DNA from: Vitellaria paradoxa | Taxonomy: Eukaryota > Streptophyta > Magnoliopsida > Ericales > Sapotaceae | Length of the DNA stretch: 64,000 nucleotides | Assembly: GCA_019916065.1 (NCBI GenBank) | Contig: CM034233.1 | Span: forward strand, 54,119,947 to 54,183,946 | Direction of reading: 5' to 3' | Shown here: positions 12,631 through 25,461 of the stretch, one piece after another | Layout of the letters: every line of letters begins with the position of its first letter | Position numbering within the stretch: position 1 is the first letter of the stretch | Notes under the pieces: generated by a model | What the model was told of the DNA's origin: nothing | The model's database searches: none | The model's input: the letters and a program-made list of their open reading frames with translations, nothing else | Position numbers and translations under genes: made by a program

Positions 12631-13990
12631 GGCTGAATATTCTGTGGCTGACCAAACCTTTGTCCCGGCGGGTTCACCCTCGACTGTTGCGATGTTCCAG
12701 CTTGCATCGTCTTTTGTGGGACACTCCTCTGCTGATACTGCTGCTGTATTGATTGGGAGGCCAATAGGCGGGCTCCCGGTAACCACTGTCTAGGTTGTGT
12801 CATCCTTCTTCCTACACCCTGCTGACTCTGAGGGCAAAACTTTTGAATATGCCCTGTCTTCCCACACCCATAACACACTATCTCATCTCTAACTCGTTTG
12901 CTTCTCATCTGCCTTATGGATTCATTTTGTCCTCTGGCCTTAGGCATTCAGTGCTCTTATGCCCTGGTTGCTTGCAATTAAAACATATAATCAACCTCTA
13001 AAAAGTGCTTTCAAATTTCCTTGATGGTCTAGGTGTTGTACTCTCCTGGTAGGATAATTGCATCTGTGAAGTGGATGAATAACCCTTAGCTCTTTTTCTG
13101 CTAACTCCTTCTTGTGGAGTTCCTATGGTCTTACCTCGTTGACTTTCATAAATGACTTTGGTTTCATTCAAGTCCCTTTCCACTGCCATAGCTCGATTTA
13201 CAAAAGTCTCATAATCCTCTAGCCCCAACATCACCATCTTGTTCCTCAGAGTTGGTCTCAATCCCCTTTCAAATCTCCTACATTTCAAATGAGTAGTAGA
13301 GACCAACTCAGGTGCATACTTTGATAAGTCTGAGAATTTCCTCTCATACTCCAACATTGACATTGTCCCTTGTGTCAACCCAGCAAATTCCTCCCTCTTA
13401 GCATCCCTTAAAGAATCAGGGAAGAAGTGATCCCTAAACTTCTCCTTGAACCTTTCCCAAGTAAGATTTGCTGATCTTCCTGTGTCCTTTAAACTAGACC
13501 ACCAAGCTGACACCCTTCCCACCAATTGAAAAGCTGTCAGCATAATGTGAGTAGATGGATCAGAAATTTCCATTACAAGTAGTATCTTCTCACATTCTTC
13601 TAAGAACTGCTCTGCCACATCTGTGTCAGCCACACCATCATAAGTTGGAGGTTTCATCTTCCTAAATTTTTCTAAGGCAGTCGAGCCTACTTGCACTTGT
13701 GTTTGGGGTCCAACTCGAGGCCCTCTTGCTATTGCAGCTATAGCTGCCGCCAATTGCTGTAATACCGCTCCAGCATCCATAGCTACTGGTTGTTGAGCCT
13801 CTGGTGTCCTAGATTGTACCTCTTCCTCTCCTAGGTCATCTCGTTGTGCATTAGGTGGTGCCTCAGCCACTGCACTTGGATGTGTTTCCTGTTCTTGCTG
13901 AACAAGAGAATGTTCTCTCCCTGTACCCCTACCTCAGCCATTACCTTGGCCTCGGTCTTGGCCTCTAACTCCCATTGCACACGGCGGCAT
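12631..13990 (-). pseudogene. gag: Chromovirus copy B gag
   Basis: The start complement is at 13988-13990. The capsid core ORF (12998-13870) has KPPTYDG, AWWSSL and CRRFERGLRP. Two zinc knuckles follow: CFNCKQPGHKSTKC near 12960 and CYGCGKTGHIQKFC near 12860, both CX2CX4HX4C. A stop at 12998-13000 and a frame change separate the capsid from the knuckles. The next ORF (12354-12947) runs through the second knuckle into the protease, which supports an ancestral single gag-pol frame. Confidence 0.87.
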
Positions 13991-14295
13991 TATATCTAAA
14001 GTATATCAAAGCATAAAATAAATATTAGATCGACATCTAAGCTTATGATAGAGCATAACTTCATCTCATAATAACAATACAACAGTCTAATACGTTCATA
14101 AAGGTTCAACATAACAACAACTTCTTACTTCCATTAGTACTACCACAGAAGTTCCAACATTACAAGTTCTCAAGTTACTCTACTGACTGAAATTAAAAGA
14201 GTTCATAACATAGCATAAGTCCTTAGACTATCAACCATTCCGATTACCACTAAGGGAATTGCCTTTCCAAATTTTTCCCTTTACCTTCTTACATC

Positions 14296-14892
14296 TCAAT
14301 TCCTACGATACGGGCAAGAGCTAGAAGAGTGCCTCCTCCTACCACAATAAGTACAGCACTTGATACATTGCTGAGGGCACCAGTAGCGTATCCATCCATG
14401 CCTACGACAACCAACACACACTCCCTGCAGATGATCTTCCTCACTATTAGAGCTTCCATCCATCTCCCCAACGTTAGTGCTAACCTCAAGTGGATTAACA
14501 TTCTGACTGATTGGGTTGGGTTCTATCACCACGTCTGGGGTCATGGTTGGATTTGCTAAAAGGGTAGGTACAATCATAGTTACATTCTGCACTAGCATCA
14601 CCGGGTAAGCAGACTGGTACTAAACAGGCATCTGATAAGACATCACACCCTGATATGGATAAGGTGTTAGTTATGGAACTAGGTATGGCATCCCATAGTA
14701 GGGTACCATTTGAGGACCTAAAGTTGCTGGCACCCTACTTATCTCTTCTATACTCTCCGTCACATTTTGGGTTTGAACTTTGGTTAAACCCTCGGTTGCT
14801 ACTTGGGTAAAGATGTCGTCATTGGGCCACACTATCTCTTCTTCCACTGACTGGGCTTTAGTACCACTGCTCTTCCCTTTTTCTAGCCCCAT
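14296..14892 (-). pseudogene. Pre-gag ORF, copy B (cysteine-rich tail)
   Basis: A 199-codon frame starts at 14892 about 110 bp after the PBS and ends about 300 bp before gag. There are two in-frame stops (the first at 14671-14673), at the same places as in copies A and C, in a Gln-rich stretch where CAA or CAG to stop changes are likely. The tail has CVGC, then WCPQQC, then CCTYC and an Arg-rich run, compatible with metal or nucleic-acid binding. That function is inference. I do not recognise a family. Confidence 0.6.
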
Positions 14893-15005
14893 CTAAAATT
14901 TGAGACAAGACAAGTTAGATTCCAAGGTCAAATTACAGCCATAATACATTCAAGCATGCAATATGAGATGCAAGACTTCCCATGTCCCTATGTATTCTGA
15001 CCTAG

Positions 15006-15018
15006 TGCTCTGATACCA
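15006..15018 (-). other. Primer binding site (initiator-Met tRNA), copy B
   Basis: The minus strand reads TGGTATCAGAGCA, 3 nt from the edge of LTR2. Confidence 0.92.
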
Positions 15019-15021
15019 ACC

Positions 15022-17724
15022 TGTCACGCCCCAGATCTCGTAACCCAAGGGGTGAGTGATAAACACACACAATATGCATAAACATAACCAATCCCATGAT
15101 CAAAGCAACGCAACATAAGCAAGTGAGCCCAAGACATAAGATAGAATAATATAAGCTTAACTTGACTATTGCCATAACATAAATTCCATACACCATTCCC
15201 AAATTACATAACTTAGGCCTTAAGGCCGTTACAATCATTTCGAAACGGTTTAGAAGAGTACAATATTACAACCCCAAAAGAAATTCAAGTTAGAAGACCA
15301 AGAGCTTTGTTAAGCTTGGTAGGGCTCATGCATAACCTCCTAGTCCCAACACATTAACCCACTTGATTGTTATTGCTTATACCTGCATCAAAGTCTGTAG
15401 GGATGTGAGCACGGGTCCATTTGTGCCCACAAGTCTCAAACAAACATATATGATATGTATTCCACTCATGCAAGCATTTTATGATGTATCTAGTTACCAC
15501 CTATACTCTAAAAACAAAATCATTCATCGATATCACCAATTTAGACTATGCACCTTTATACACAACAACATTGTAAAAAGAAATTCAATTCCAACCAATA
15601 CTTAATCCTTGAATTCTCATTCTTAAGTCTCAAAATCACATTTCAATTCACTTTTTAATGTTTAATCAAAATTGACCACATAACCATATTTATAACATCT
15701 ATTGACATTCAACAACATCACAATGTAACATTCAATTCCAAATAATCTTCATTATTAAATTTCTCAACATTACATCTAATCACATTCCCTACCACAATGT
15801 TACAAATTCAACATTTAATCATGTATTCACATCCACATCATCACTTTCCATCAATCCATCACACAATCATAGTCACACAAATCATCGGGGGTTGGGTGTA
15901 TACACAACACCGTCTTTTATGGGTCCAGACCCAATGAAAACGGCAAACCAAACACCATCATTTAGGATCACAATCAAAGGTGACGGGAAACCCATACACT
16001 CACAATGTTGTGGGCTACTAACCCACTGGCATTGACACCCAACCCTGTGCAGGTTCCAGGACTCTCAACCCCAGGGTAATCTCAAACCCTTCCTGTTTAA
16101 CACACCCCACCACGGCCCCCATCACACAAACAATCATTCATCATATCACATCTCATTATTCACAAGTCCACATTCAACATCATATACTTTTCCACAGCCC
16201 AAACCCACATTCCGGTTCATTCCAGGATTCATTACATAACAACATTTATTAAGCATCATTAAACATTTAACATCATTCATTGTTATGAACATGAGTTCCC
16301 TTTTGCCAAATCACAATTAATTAAAGCAATCACAAGTTCATACACTTTAACATTTAGTTTACATTAAGGTATATTCACAATTCTATTTGATTAGGACCTT
16401 TATCTCAAAGTAGGCTTCCAATTCATTTCATTCATGGTAGCAAGCATTCCCCTTTACAAGCTTAATCCCATAGGTTTAAGATCATCAACCCATAATCACT
16501 TTTTAAAAGCTCTTTTCCACTTTAAAATCTATGCAATTAATCAAATAAAAGTTCTATACACAAACATATTCCCAACCTCTTCATAATCCTAAGGTAGGAA
16601 GTCAAGTTAAGAAAAATCAGGAAAAGTGTTCTAGTCTCTGTGGGCGCCCCACCAAAAGTTCATGGGCGCCCCACATAAGATCATGGGTGCCCCACCAAAA
16701 CCCACGGGCGCCCCTCTGTTGTCCAGAAAGCTACTTTGCTCCGGTTCAAGCTCTAAGCCATGTTTTTAGGTTCCAAACTTTACCCAATCCAATATCTAAG
16801 CTAATACCTTATTTTCTTGAGTTGTCTAGGACCTAAAAGACTCCAAAAAGTCCATCAAAACAAATTTTAATCCATTCATTTCTTCAATACAAAAATCTTG
16901 CTCCAACCTATACATGTATATACACACAACCATTCATCCAGACAAACTCCAGTTCCAAGGTTTCAAAATCTTAAATAAATTTCATAGAAGTGTTTATTAG
17001 CTCAAATACATCTCTTATATGCCAAAATGAGACTAGAAATCCCTACCTTGTGTGGTAAAAAGATAGATCAAAATGGAGGTGTCTTGAGCTTCCAAACCCT
17101 CAAACTTTGATGAGGTCAATCTCCTCCCTCCTTGATCAAAACTAAAAATGAATAACATAGGAAGGTTTCTTAGGGTTCTAATTTCAATCTTGTAAAAGGA
17201 ATTTGAATTCTATGAAGATTTGGAAGACCTACCTTTGAAAACCCAACCGGTTCCTCCTTTGGTCTTCCTTTGCTCTCACCCGGACTCTCTCTTCTTCCTA
17301 GCCACTTCTCTCTCTCTCTCTTGCATCAAATCAATCTAAAATATATATATAACAATATTTTTAATCCCCAAACAGTAATCCTCAGGTCTCCGCTCACCCG
17401 TAGCTTGTCATAGGTGTCATTAGGGTTAGGTCTTGGCTGTCCAACCAGAGAACACCCTTCTGCTGATTTTCTGTACAAGTGGGGCACCCCTCATGGACCA
17501 TGGGCGCCCGTCCTAAACCCATGGGTGCCCCTCCTCTACCTTGGGCGCCCCTCTGCATGCCTCTGAGTCAAAATATTGACTTTTGAGCTATTTTGCCCAT
17601 TTCTTCCAAAATTCACACCCCCAAATCATCTTTAATGACTAAACTTACTTAATTAACATACTAACATGCCCAAAACATGTGAAAGCCATCAAATTATATT
17701 AACATGAAAATTCAGGGTATTACA
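15022..17724 (-). mobile_element. LTR2 of chromovirus array
   Basis: 2703 bp with the same TGTCACGCC and GGTATTACA ends as LTR1 and closely similar throughout. It is shared between internals B and C. Word clusters lie at 16641-16715 and 17483-17555. Confidence 0.92.
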
Positions 17725-17739
17725 TTCTCCCCCCCTTTT
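17725..17739 (-). other. Polypurine tract, copy C
   Basis: The minus strand reads AAAAGGGGGGGAGAA, directly before the TG of LTR2. Confidence 0.9.
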
Positions 17740-17779
17740 AAAAAAATTTCGCCCTCGAAACTTAGTGCACAACATAACC

Positions 17780-20700
17780 TTAAGGAAACAAATGTGGATA
17801 GCGTTCCCGTATCTCGAGCTCACGCTCCCAAGTTGATTCTTCCACTCCATGATGTTTCCATAACACTCAATCCAAAGGAATTATTTTACCCTGTAGCACT
17901 TGGTCTCAAGCATCCAAAATCTGAACTGGTTACACTTCATACTTCACATCCGAGTCAATTTCTAATTCAGTCCAACTCAGCACATGCGTAGCGTCTGGAA
18001 TGTACTTACACAATATAGAAACATGAAAGACTTCGTGCACTCCCGACATTTGGGGTGGCAATGCCAACCGGTAAGCAACCTCTCCAACTCGTGCTAGTAT
18101 TTCAAACGAGCCAATGTATCTGGGAGACAACTTCCCTCGCTGGCTAAATCTGTACTATCCCTTCTGTGGCGACACTTTTAGGAATACGTGATCTCCCACC
18201 TAAAACTCCAAGGGTCTCCTTCTTTGATCTGCATAACTCTTTTGGCGACTGCGTGCAGTCTCTAGTCTCTGCCTAATTACCTTGATCTTCTCATTAGTTT
18301 CTTGAACTAATTCTGGCCCAATCATGGCCATTTCTCCAACTTGGGTCCAACACACCGGGGATCTACATAGTCTTCCATACAGTGCCTCAAATGGTGCAAT
18401 TTCAATGCTAGCCTGGTAACTGTTATTATAAGCAAACTCCACTAGTGGCAAATGATCCTCCCAACTACCCTTGAAGTCCAACACACAGGCGCAAAGCATG
18501 TCTTCTAAAATCTGAATTGTTCGTTCCGATTGTCCATTAGTTTGGGGATGATAAGCTGTACTAAAACACAACTCTGCCCCCATGGCTGCTTGAAAACTCT
18601 GCCAAAATCAAGAAACGAAACGGGAGTCCCAGTCTGAGACAATAGACGTTGGCGTTCCATGCAACCTCACAATTTCCCGAATGTATAATCGGGCCAAAGA
18701 GTCTGTTGAATCTATCATTCACATTGGCAAGAAATGTGCCGACTTGGTCAACCGATCAACAATCACCCATATGGTATCACAACCTCTTTTTGTCCTTGGC
18801 AACCCTGACACAAAATCCATGGTCACATTTTCCCACTTCCACTTGGATATTAGCAAAGGCTGTAACAATCCATTGGGTCTTTGATACTATGCCATCACCT
18901 GCTGACAAGTTAGACACTTGCTAGTAAACTCCACTACATCCTTCTTCATTCCTGCCCAATAAAACTGCCTCTTTAAGTCATGATACATTTTTGTACTCCC
19001 CGGATGCACTACTAGCCTGGAATGATGAAAATCCCTCAAAAATTCCTCTCTAACAGAGGAGGGCACAAAGATTCTCCCTTGGTATTTGACCAGTCCATCA
19101 TCACTTACTGTCCAGCCTGAAATATCCACCCGCTCCCTTATTTTATTACAAACATCCTTAGTTTCCTCATCTAACTTTTGAGCCTCAGTTACTCTGCTGA
19201 TTAAGTCTGGCTGGGTGACAACAGTATGCGACATCCCTTGTTCCTCTCCCTCTTAAAGTTCCAATTCAAACTCATTCAATGTCCCTATCATTTCCCATTC
19301 TTTAACTGCTATACAAGTCATGGTTCTTCTACTCTTCCTGCTTAAAGCATCTGCAACTACATTAGCTTTGCCTGGATGATAATGCAATTCAAAGTCATAG
19401 TCCTCCATATATTCCATCCACCGCCATTGCCTCAAATTCAGGTCTCTCTGAGTAAAAATGTACTTCAAACTTTTTCGGTCCGAGAATACTTCAAATTTCT
19501 CACCATACAAGTAATGTCTCTAACTCTTTAGGGCAAAAATGACTGCTGCCAGCTCCAAATCATGCACCGGATAATTCTTTTCATAATTCTTCAACTATCT
19601 TGACCCGTAAGCCACCACTCGCCCATTCTGCATAAGAACACACCCAAGTCCTTCCCATGACACATCACAATACACCAAGTAATCGGCTCTCCTCTCTAGG
19701 ATAACCAACACTGGTGCAGTAGTCAATCTTCTTTTTATCTCTTGAAATGATCTTTCACATACATCACTCCATTCAAATTTGATCCCCTTTCGGGTTAATC
19801 TAGTTAGCGGGGCTGCTAATCTAGAAAAATCCGAGGCAAACCTTCTGTAGTATCCTGCTAACCCAGGGAAACTGCGGATCTCAAATACGGACTTCGGTTG
19901 AGACCATTCCAAGACAACTTCAATTTTGGATGGGTCCACTGCTACTCCTTCCTCTGAGACAACATGTCCTAGAAATTTAACCTTTCTAAGCCAAAATTCA
20001 CATTTGCTCAGCTTGGCATATAACTGAAGATCCTTTAACCTTTGTAGTATAAGCCTCAAATGTTGTTCATGTTCCTTTTCTGACTTAGAATACACCAAGA
20101 CATCATCTATAAATATCACCACAAACTCATGCAAGTAATCTTTAAAGACTCGATTCATTAAGTCCATAAAGACTGCCGGCACATTTGTCAAACCAAAAGG
20201 CATAACCAGAAACTCATAATGACCATACTAAGTCCTAAATGCCATCTTTGGAATGTCTTCTTCTCTTATCCTCACTTGATGGTACCCGAATCGTAGATCA
20301 ATCTTCGAAAACACCAATGATCCCTTCAACTGATCAAATAATTCATCGATTCTTGGCAGCGGGTATCTATTTTTGATAGTCACCCTGTTCAATTTCCTGT
20401 AATCAATACACATTCTCAAAGTCCCATCTTTTTAGCTGCAAATAATGCCGGCGCACCCCAAGGTGAAGTACTTGGCCGGATGAATCCCTTGGCCAACAAT
20501 TCCTCCACCTGTGTTTTCAATTCTGCTAACTCTGTCGGTGCCAACCTGTAGGGTGGAATGGAGATAGGTTCGGTGCCTGGAACCAGATTAATGCAAAACT
20601 TCACTTCCCTTTCAGGTGGTAACCCAAATATCTCTTCAGGAAACACCTCAGGAAATTCATTCACAACTCTAGGCAATTCAACTCTCTGTTCCCCGTCCTC

Positions 20701-21225
20701 TTCTTCTATAACCATGCAAGCAAACAGACTACACAATTCATCTTTTCTTCGTCTTTTCAAAAACGATGCTTCTCTTGTTTTACACTGGTCTGTAAAGAAG
20801 CGAATTTGATCCCCTTCTGGCGTAGTTAAGATCACCTTACGCTTATTAGAGTCAATAATAGCTTGATAGGACATAAGGCAATCTATCCCAGGTATTATAT
20901 CAAAACCCCTCATTTCCAATAAAATTTAGTCAAAAGTTGAGACGATCTCTCGCCCATCAAATACATCAGTTACTCTTAGTTCACATCCCTTACACACTTG
21001 AGTCAAAGAAGAAAATCCCGCTATTGAGGTCTCAACACACAAAAACAATTCCAAAGGGCTAACATCTAATCCCAAGGCATATACAAATGATGCGGCGACG
21101 AATGAATGGGATGTTCCCGTGTCTAAGAGTACAATGGCATTTGATGAATAGACACGAAAAAGACCTCTTGTCACCAATGGCTCAGTTGGCACCTCCTGCT
21201 GTGCCACTGCAAACACTCTACCTTG
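17780..21225 (-). pseudogene. pol: Chromovirus copy C pol (PR-RT-RNaseH-INT-chromodomain)
   Basis: Same domain order as copy B. Protease D-T-G-T-S lies near 21130 (an Ala in A and B is Thr here). RT pieces are at 19595-20203 and 20228-20419, RNase H continues to 19253, integrase covers 18200-19234, and the chromodomain 17790-18000. Shared lesions are the 1-nt deletion near 20431-20437, TAA at 19253-19255 and TAG at 18200-18202. Private stops lie within RT (near 20225), RNase H (near 19520 and 19595) and integrase (near 18607). From RT to the C-terminus one frame is kept, so damage after duplication is mostly point stops. Confidence 0.9.
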
Positions 21226-22584
21226 TGGCTGAATATTCTGTGGCCGACCAAACCTTTGTCCCGGCGGGTTCACCCTCGACTGTTGCAATATTCCAGCTTG
21301 CATCGTCTTTTGTGGGACACTCCTCTGCTGATACTGCTGCTATACTGATTGGGAGGGCGATGGGCGGGCTCCCTGTAACCACTGTCTAGGTTGTGTCATT
21401 TTTCTTCCTATACCCTGCTGACTCTGAGGGCAAAACTTCTGAATATGCCCTGTCTTCCTACACCCATAACACACTATCTCATCTCCAACCTGTCCGCTTC
21501 TCATCTGCCTTATGGATTCATTTTGTCCTCTAGCCTTAGGGCATTTAGTGCTCTTATGCCCTGGTTGCTTGCAATTAAAACATATAATCAACCTCTGAAA
21601 AGTGCTTTCAAATTTCCTTGATGGTCTAGGTGTTGTACTCTCCTAGTAGGATAATTGCATCTGTGAAGTGGATGAATTACCCTTAGCTCTTTTTCTGCTA
21701 ACTCCTTGTAGAGTTCCTATGGTCTTACCTCGTTGACTTTCATAAATGACTTTGGTTTCATTCAAGCCCCTTTCCACTGCCATAGCTCGATTTACCAAAG
21801 TCTCATAATTCTCTAGCCCCAACATCACCATCTTGTTCCTCAGAGTTGGTCTCAATCCCCTTTCAAATCTCCTACATTTCAAATGAGTAGTAGAGACCAA
21901 CTCAGGTGCATACTTTGATAAGTCTGAGAATTTCCTCTCATACTCCAACACTGACATTGTCCCTTGTATCAACCCAGCAAATTCCTCCCTCTTAGCATCC
22001 CTTAAAGGTTCAGGGAAGAAGTGATCCCTGAACTTCTCCTTGAACCTTTCCCAAGTGAGATCTGCTGATCTTCCTGTGTCCTTTAAACTAGACCACCAAG
22101 CTGACACCCTTCCCACCAATTGAAAAGCTGTCAGCATAATGCGAGTAGATGGATCAGAAATTTCCATTACAAGTAGTATCTTCTCACATTCTTCTAAGAA
22201 CTGCTCTGCCACATCTGTGTCAGCCACACCATCATAAGTTGGAGGCTTCATCTTCTTCAATTTTTCTAAGGCAGTCGAGCCTACTTGCACTTGTGTTTGG
22301 GGTCCAACTCGAGGCCCTCCTGCTATTGCAGCTATAGCTGCTGCCAATTGCTGTAATACCGCTCCAGCATCCATAGCTACTGGTTGTTGAGCCTCTGGTG
22401 TCCTAGACTGTACCTCTTCCTCTCCTAGGTCATCCCATTGTGCATTAGGTGGTGCCTCAGCCACTGCACTTTGATGTGTTTCCTGATCTTGCTGAACAGG
22501 AGAATGTTCTCTCCCTTTACCCCTACCTCGACCATTACCTCGGCCTCAGTCTCGGCCTCTAACTCCCATTGCACGTGGCGGCAT
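21226..22584 (-). pseudogene. gag: Chromovirus copy C gag
   Basis: The start complement is at 22582-22584. Capsid core (21643-22464) and zinc-knuckle/protease ORFs (21340-21591, 20926-21303) are all in one frame, unlike copies A and B, so copy C best shows the ancestral gag-protease fusion. Knuckles are CFNCKQPGHKSTKC and CYGCRKTGHIQKFC. In-frame stops at about 21643 (after QLSY), about 21330 and in the N-terminal Arg/Gly-rich stretch break it. Confidence 0.87.
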
Positions 22585-22891
22585 TATATCTAAAGTATAT
22601 TAAAGCATAAAATAACAATATTAGATCGACATCTAAGCTTATGATAGAGCATAACTTCATCTCATAATAACAATACAACAGTCTAATACATTCATAAAGG
22701 TTCAACATAATAACAACTTCTTACTTCCATTAGTACTACCACAGAAGTTCCAACATTACAAGTTCCCAAGTTACTCTACTGACTGAAATTAAAAGAGTTC
22801 ATAACATAGCATAAGTCCTTAGACTATCAACCATTCTGATTACCACTAAGGGAATTGCCTTTCCAAAATTTTTCCTTTACCTTCTTACATC

Positions 22892-23488
22892 TCAATTCCT
22901 ACGATGCGGGTAAGAGCTATGAGAGTGCCTCCTCCTACTACAATAAGTACAACACTTGATACATTGCTGAGGGCACCAGTAGCGTATCCATCCACGCCTA
23001 CGACAACTAGCACACACTCCCCGTAGACGATCTTCCTCACTATTAGAGCTTCCATCCATTTCCCCAACATTAGTGCTAACCTCAAGTGGACTAACATTCT
23101 GACTGCTTGGGTTGGGTTCTATCACCATGTCTGGGGTCATGGTTGGATTTGCTAAAAGGGTAGGTACAATCACAGTTACATTCTGGACTAGCATCACCGG
23201 GTAAGCAGACTGGTACTAAACAGGCATCTAATAAGGCATCACACTCTGATATGGATAAGGTGTTAGTTATGGAACTGGGTATGGCATCCCATAGTAGGGT
23301 ACCATTTGAGGACCTAAAGTTGCTAGCACCCTGCTTATCTCTTCTATACTCTCCGTCACATTTTCGGTTTGAACTTCGGTTAAACCCTTGGTTGCTACTT
23401 GGGTGAAGATGTCATTATTGGGCCACACTATCTCTTCTTCCACTGATTGGGCTTTAGTACCACTGCTCTCCCCTTTTTCTAACCCCAT
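22892..23488 (-). pseudogene. Pre-gag ORF, copy C (cysteine-rich tail)
   Basis: A 199-codon frame, as in copy B, starting at 23488 (MGLEKGESS) with the same two in-frame stops. The tail contains CASC, WCPQQC and CCTYC. Position and frame conservation in three copies are the evidence that it was a gene. Confidence 0.6.
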
Positions 23489-23598
23489 CTAAAATTTGAG
23501 ACAAGACAAGTTAGATTCCAAGGTCAAATTACAGTTATAATACATTCAAGCATGCAATATGAGAAAGACTTCCTATGTCCCTAGGTATTCTGACCTAG

Positions 23599-23611
23599 TG
23601 CTCTGATACCA
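23599..23611 (-). other. Primer binding site (initiator-Met tRNA), copy C
   Basis: The minus strand reads TGGTATCAGAGCA, 3 nt from LTR3. Confidence 0.92.
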
Positions 23612-23614
23612 ACC

Positions 23615-25461
23615 TGTCACGCCCCGGATCTCGTGACCCGAGGGGTGAGTGATAAACACACACAATATGCATAAACATAACCAATCCTATGATCAAAGCA
23701 ACGCAACATAAGCTAGTGAGCCCAAGACATAAGATAGAATAATATAAGCTTAACTTGACTATTGCCATAACATAAATTCCATACACCATTCCCAAATTAC
23801 ATAACTTAGGCCTTAAGGCCATTACAATCATTTCGAAAAGGTTTAGAAGAGTACAATATTACAACCCCAAATGAAATTCAAGTTAGAAGACCAAGAGCTT
23901 TGTTAAGCTTGGTAGGGCTCATGCATAACCTCCTAGTCCCAACACATCAACCCACTTGATTGTTGTTGCTTGTACCTGCATCAAAGTCTGTAGGGATGTG
24001 AACACGGGTCCACTTGTGCCCACAAGTCTCAAACAAACATAAGTGATATGTATTCCACACATGCAAGCATTTTATGATGTATCTAGTTACCACCTATACT
24101 CTAAAAACAAAATCATTCATCGACATCACCAATTTAGACTATGCACCTTTATACACAACAATATTGTAAAAAGAAATTCAATTCCAACCAATACTTAATC
24201 CTTGAATTCTCATTCTTAAGTCTTAAATCGCATTTCAATTCACTTTTTAATGTTTAATCAAAATTGACCACATAACCATATTTACAACATCTATTGACAT
24301 TCAACAACATCATGGGTGCCCCTTAAGGGTCATGGTTACCCCACATAAGATCATGGGTGCCCCTCAAGGGTCATGGGCGCCCCACCAAAACCCACAGGCG
24401 CCCCTCTGTTGTCCAGAAAGCTACTTTGCTCCGGTTCAAGCTCTAATCCATGTTTTTAGGTTCCAAACTTTACCTAATCCAATATCTAACCTAATACCTT
24501 ATTTTCTTGAGTTGTCTAGGACCTAAAAGACTCCAAAAAGTCCATCAAAACAAATTTTAATCCATTCATTTCTTCAATACAAAAATCTTGCTCCAACCTA
24601 TACATATATATACACACAACCATTCATCCACACAAACTCCACTTCCAAGGTTTCCAAATCTTAAATAAATTTCATAGAAGTGTTTACTAGCTCAAATACA
24701 TCTCATATATGCTAAAATGAGACTAGAAATCCCTACCTTGTGTGGTAAAAGGATAGATCAAAATGGAGGTGTCTTGAGCTTCCAAACCCTCAAACTTTGA
24801 TGAGGTCAATCTCCTCCCTCCTTGATCAAAACTAAAAATGAATAACATAGGAAGGTTTCTTAGGGTTCTAATTTCAATCTTGTAAAAGGAATTTGAATTC
24901 TATGAAGATTTGGAAGACCTACCTTTGAAAACCCAACCGGTTCCTCCTTTGGTCTTCTTTGTTCTTCCTTTGCTCTCACTCGAACTCTCTCTCATTCATA
25001 GCCACTTCTCTCTCTCTCTCTTGCATCAAATCAATCTAAAATATGTATATAACAATATTTTTAATCCCCAAATAGTAATCCTCAGGTCTCCCCTCACCCC
25101 TAGCTTGTCATAGGTGTCATTAGGGTTAGGTCTCGGCTGTCCAACTAGAGAACACCCTTCTGTTGATTTTCTGCACAAGTGGGGCGCCCCTCATGGACCA
25201 TGGGTGCCCGTCCTAGACCCATGGGCGCCCCTCCTCTTCCTTGGGCGCCCCTCTGCATGCCCCGGAGTCAAAATATTGACTTTTAAGCTATTTTGCCCAT
25301 TTCTTCCAAAATTCACACCCCTAAGTCTTCTTTAATTACTAAACTTACTTAATTAACATACTAACATGCCCAAAACATGTTTTACTTAATTAACATACTA
25401 ACATGCCCAAAACATGTTAAATCCATCAAATTATATTAACATGAAAATTCGGGGTATTACA
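23615..25461 (-). mobile_element. LTR3 of chromovirus array, internally deleted
   Basis: 1847 bp with the family ends. Compared with LTR1, about 0.9 kb is missing between AACAACATCA (about 24312) and the GGGCGCCC cluster, and the cluster itself is rearranged with extra words. A 37-bp tandem duplication lies at 25345-25418. It is the outer 5' LTR of the array. Copia integrase sequence begins at 25462, so the expected 5-bp target duplication is GTATG (25462-25466). Confidence 0.9.
25345..25418. repeat. 37-bp tandem duplication in LTR3
   Basis: A unit beginning TTACTTAATTAACATAC occurs at 25345 and again at 25382. LTR1 and LTR2 have it once. Confidence 0.85.

Larger units (their letters stand above)
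776..25461 (-). mobile_element. Tandem array of Tekay-type Ty3/gypsy chromovirus (three internals, three LTRs)
   Basis: In plus coordinates the order is internal A (776-6379), LTR1 (6380-9091), internal B (9092-15021), LTR2 (15022-17724), internal C (17725-23614), LTR3 (23615-25461). Neighbouring units share one LTR, as expected from unequal recombination between LTRs and not from separate insertions, which would each bring two LTRs and a target duplication. Domain order is gag with two CCHC knuckles, PR, RT, RNase H, INT, chromodomain. Together with the Met-tRNA PBS this indicates the Tekay/Del clade of chromoviruses. The clade call is made by recognition of motifs, not by a tree. Confidence 0.9.
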
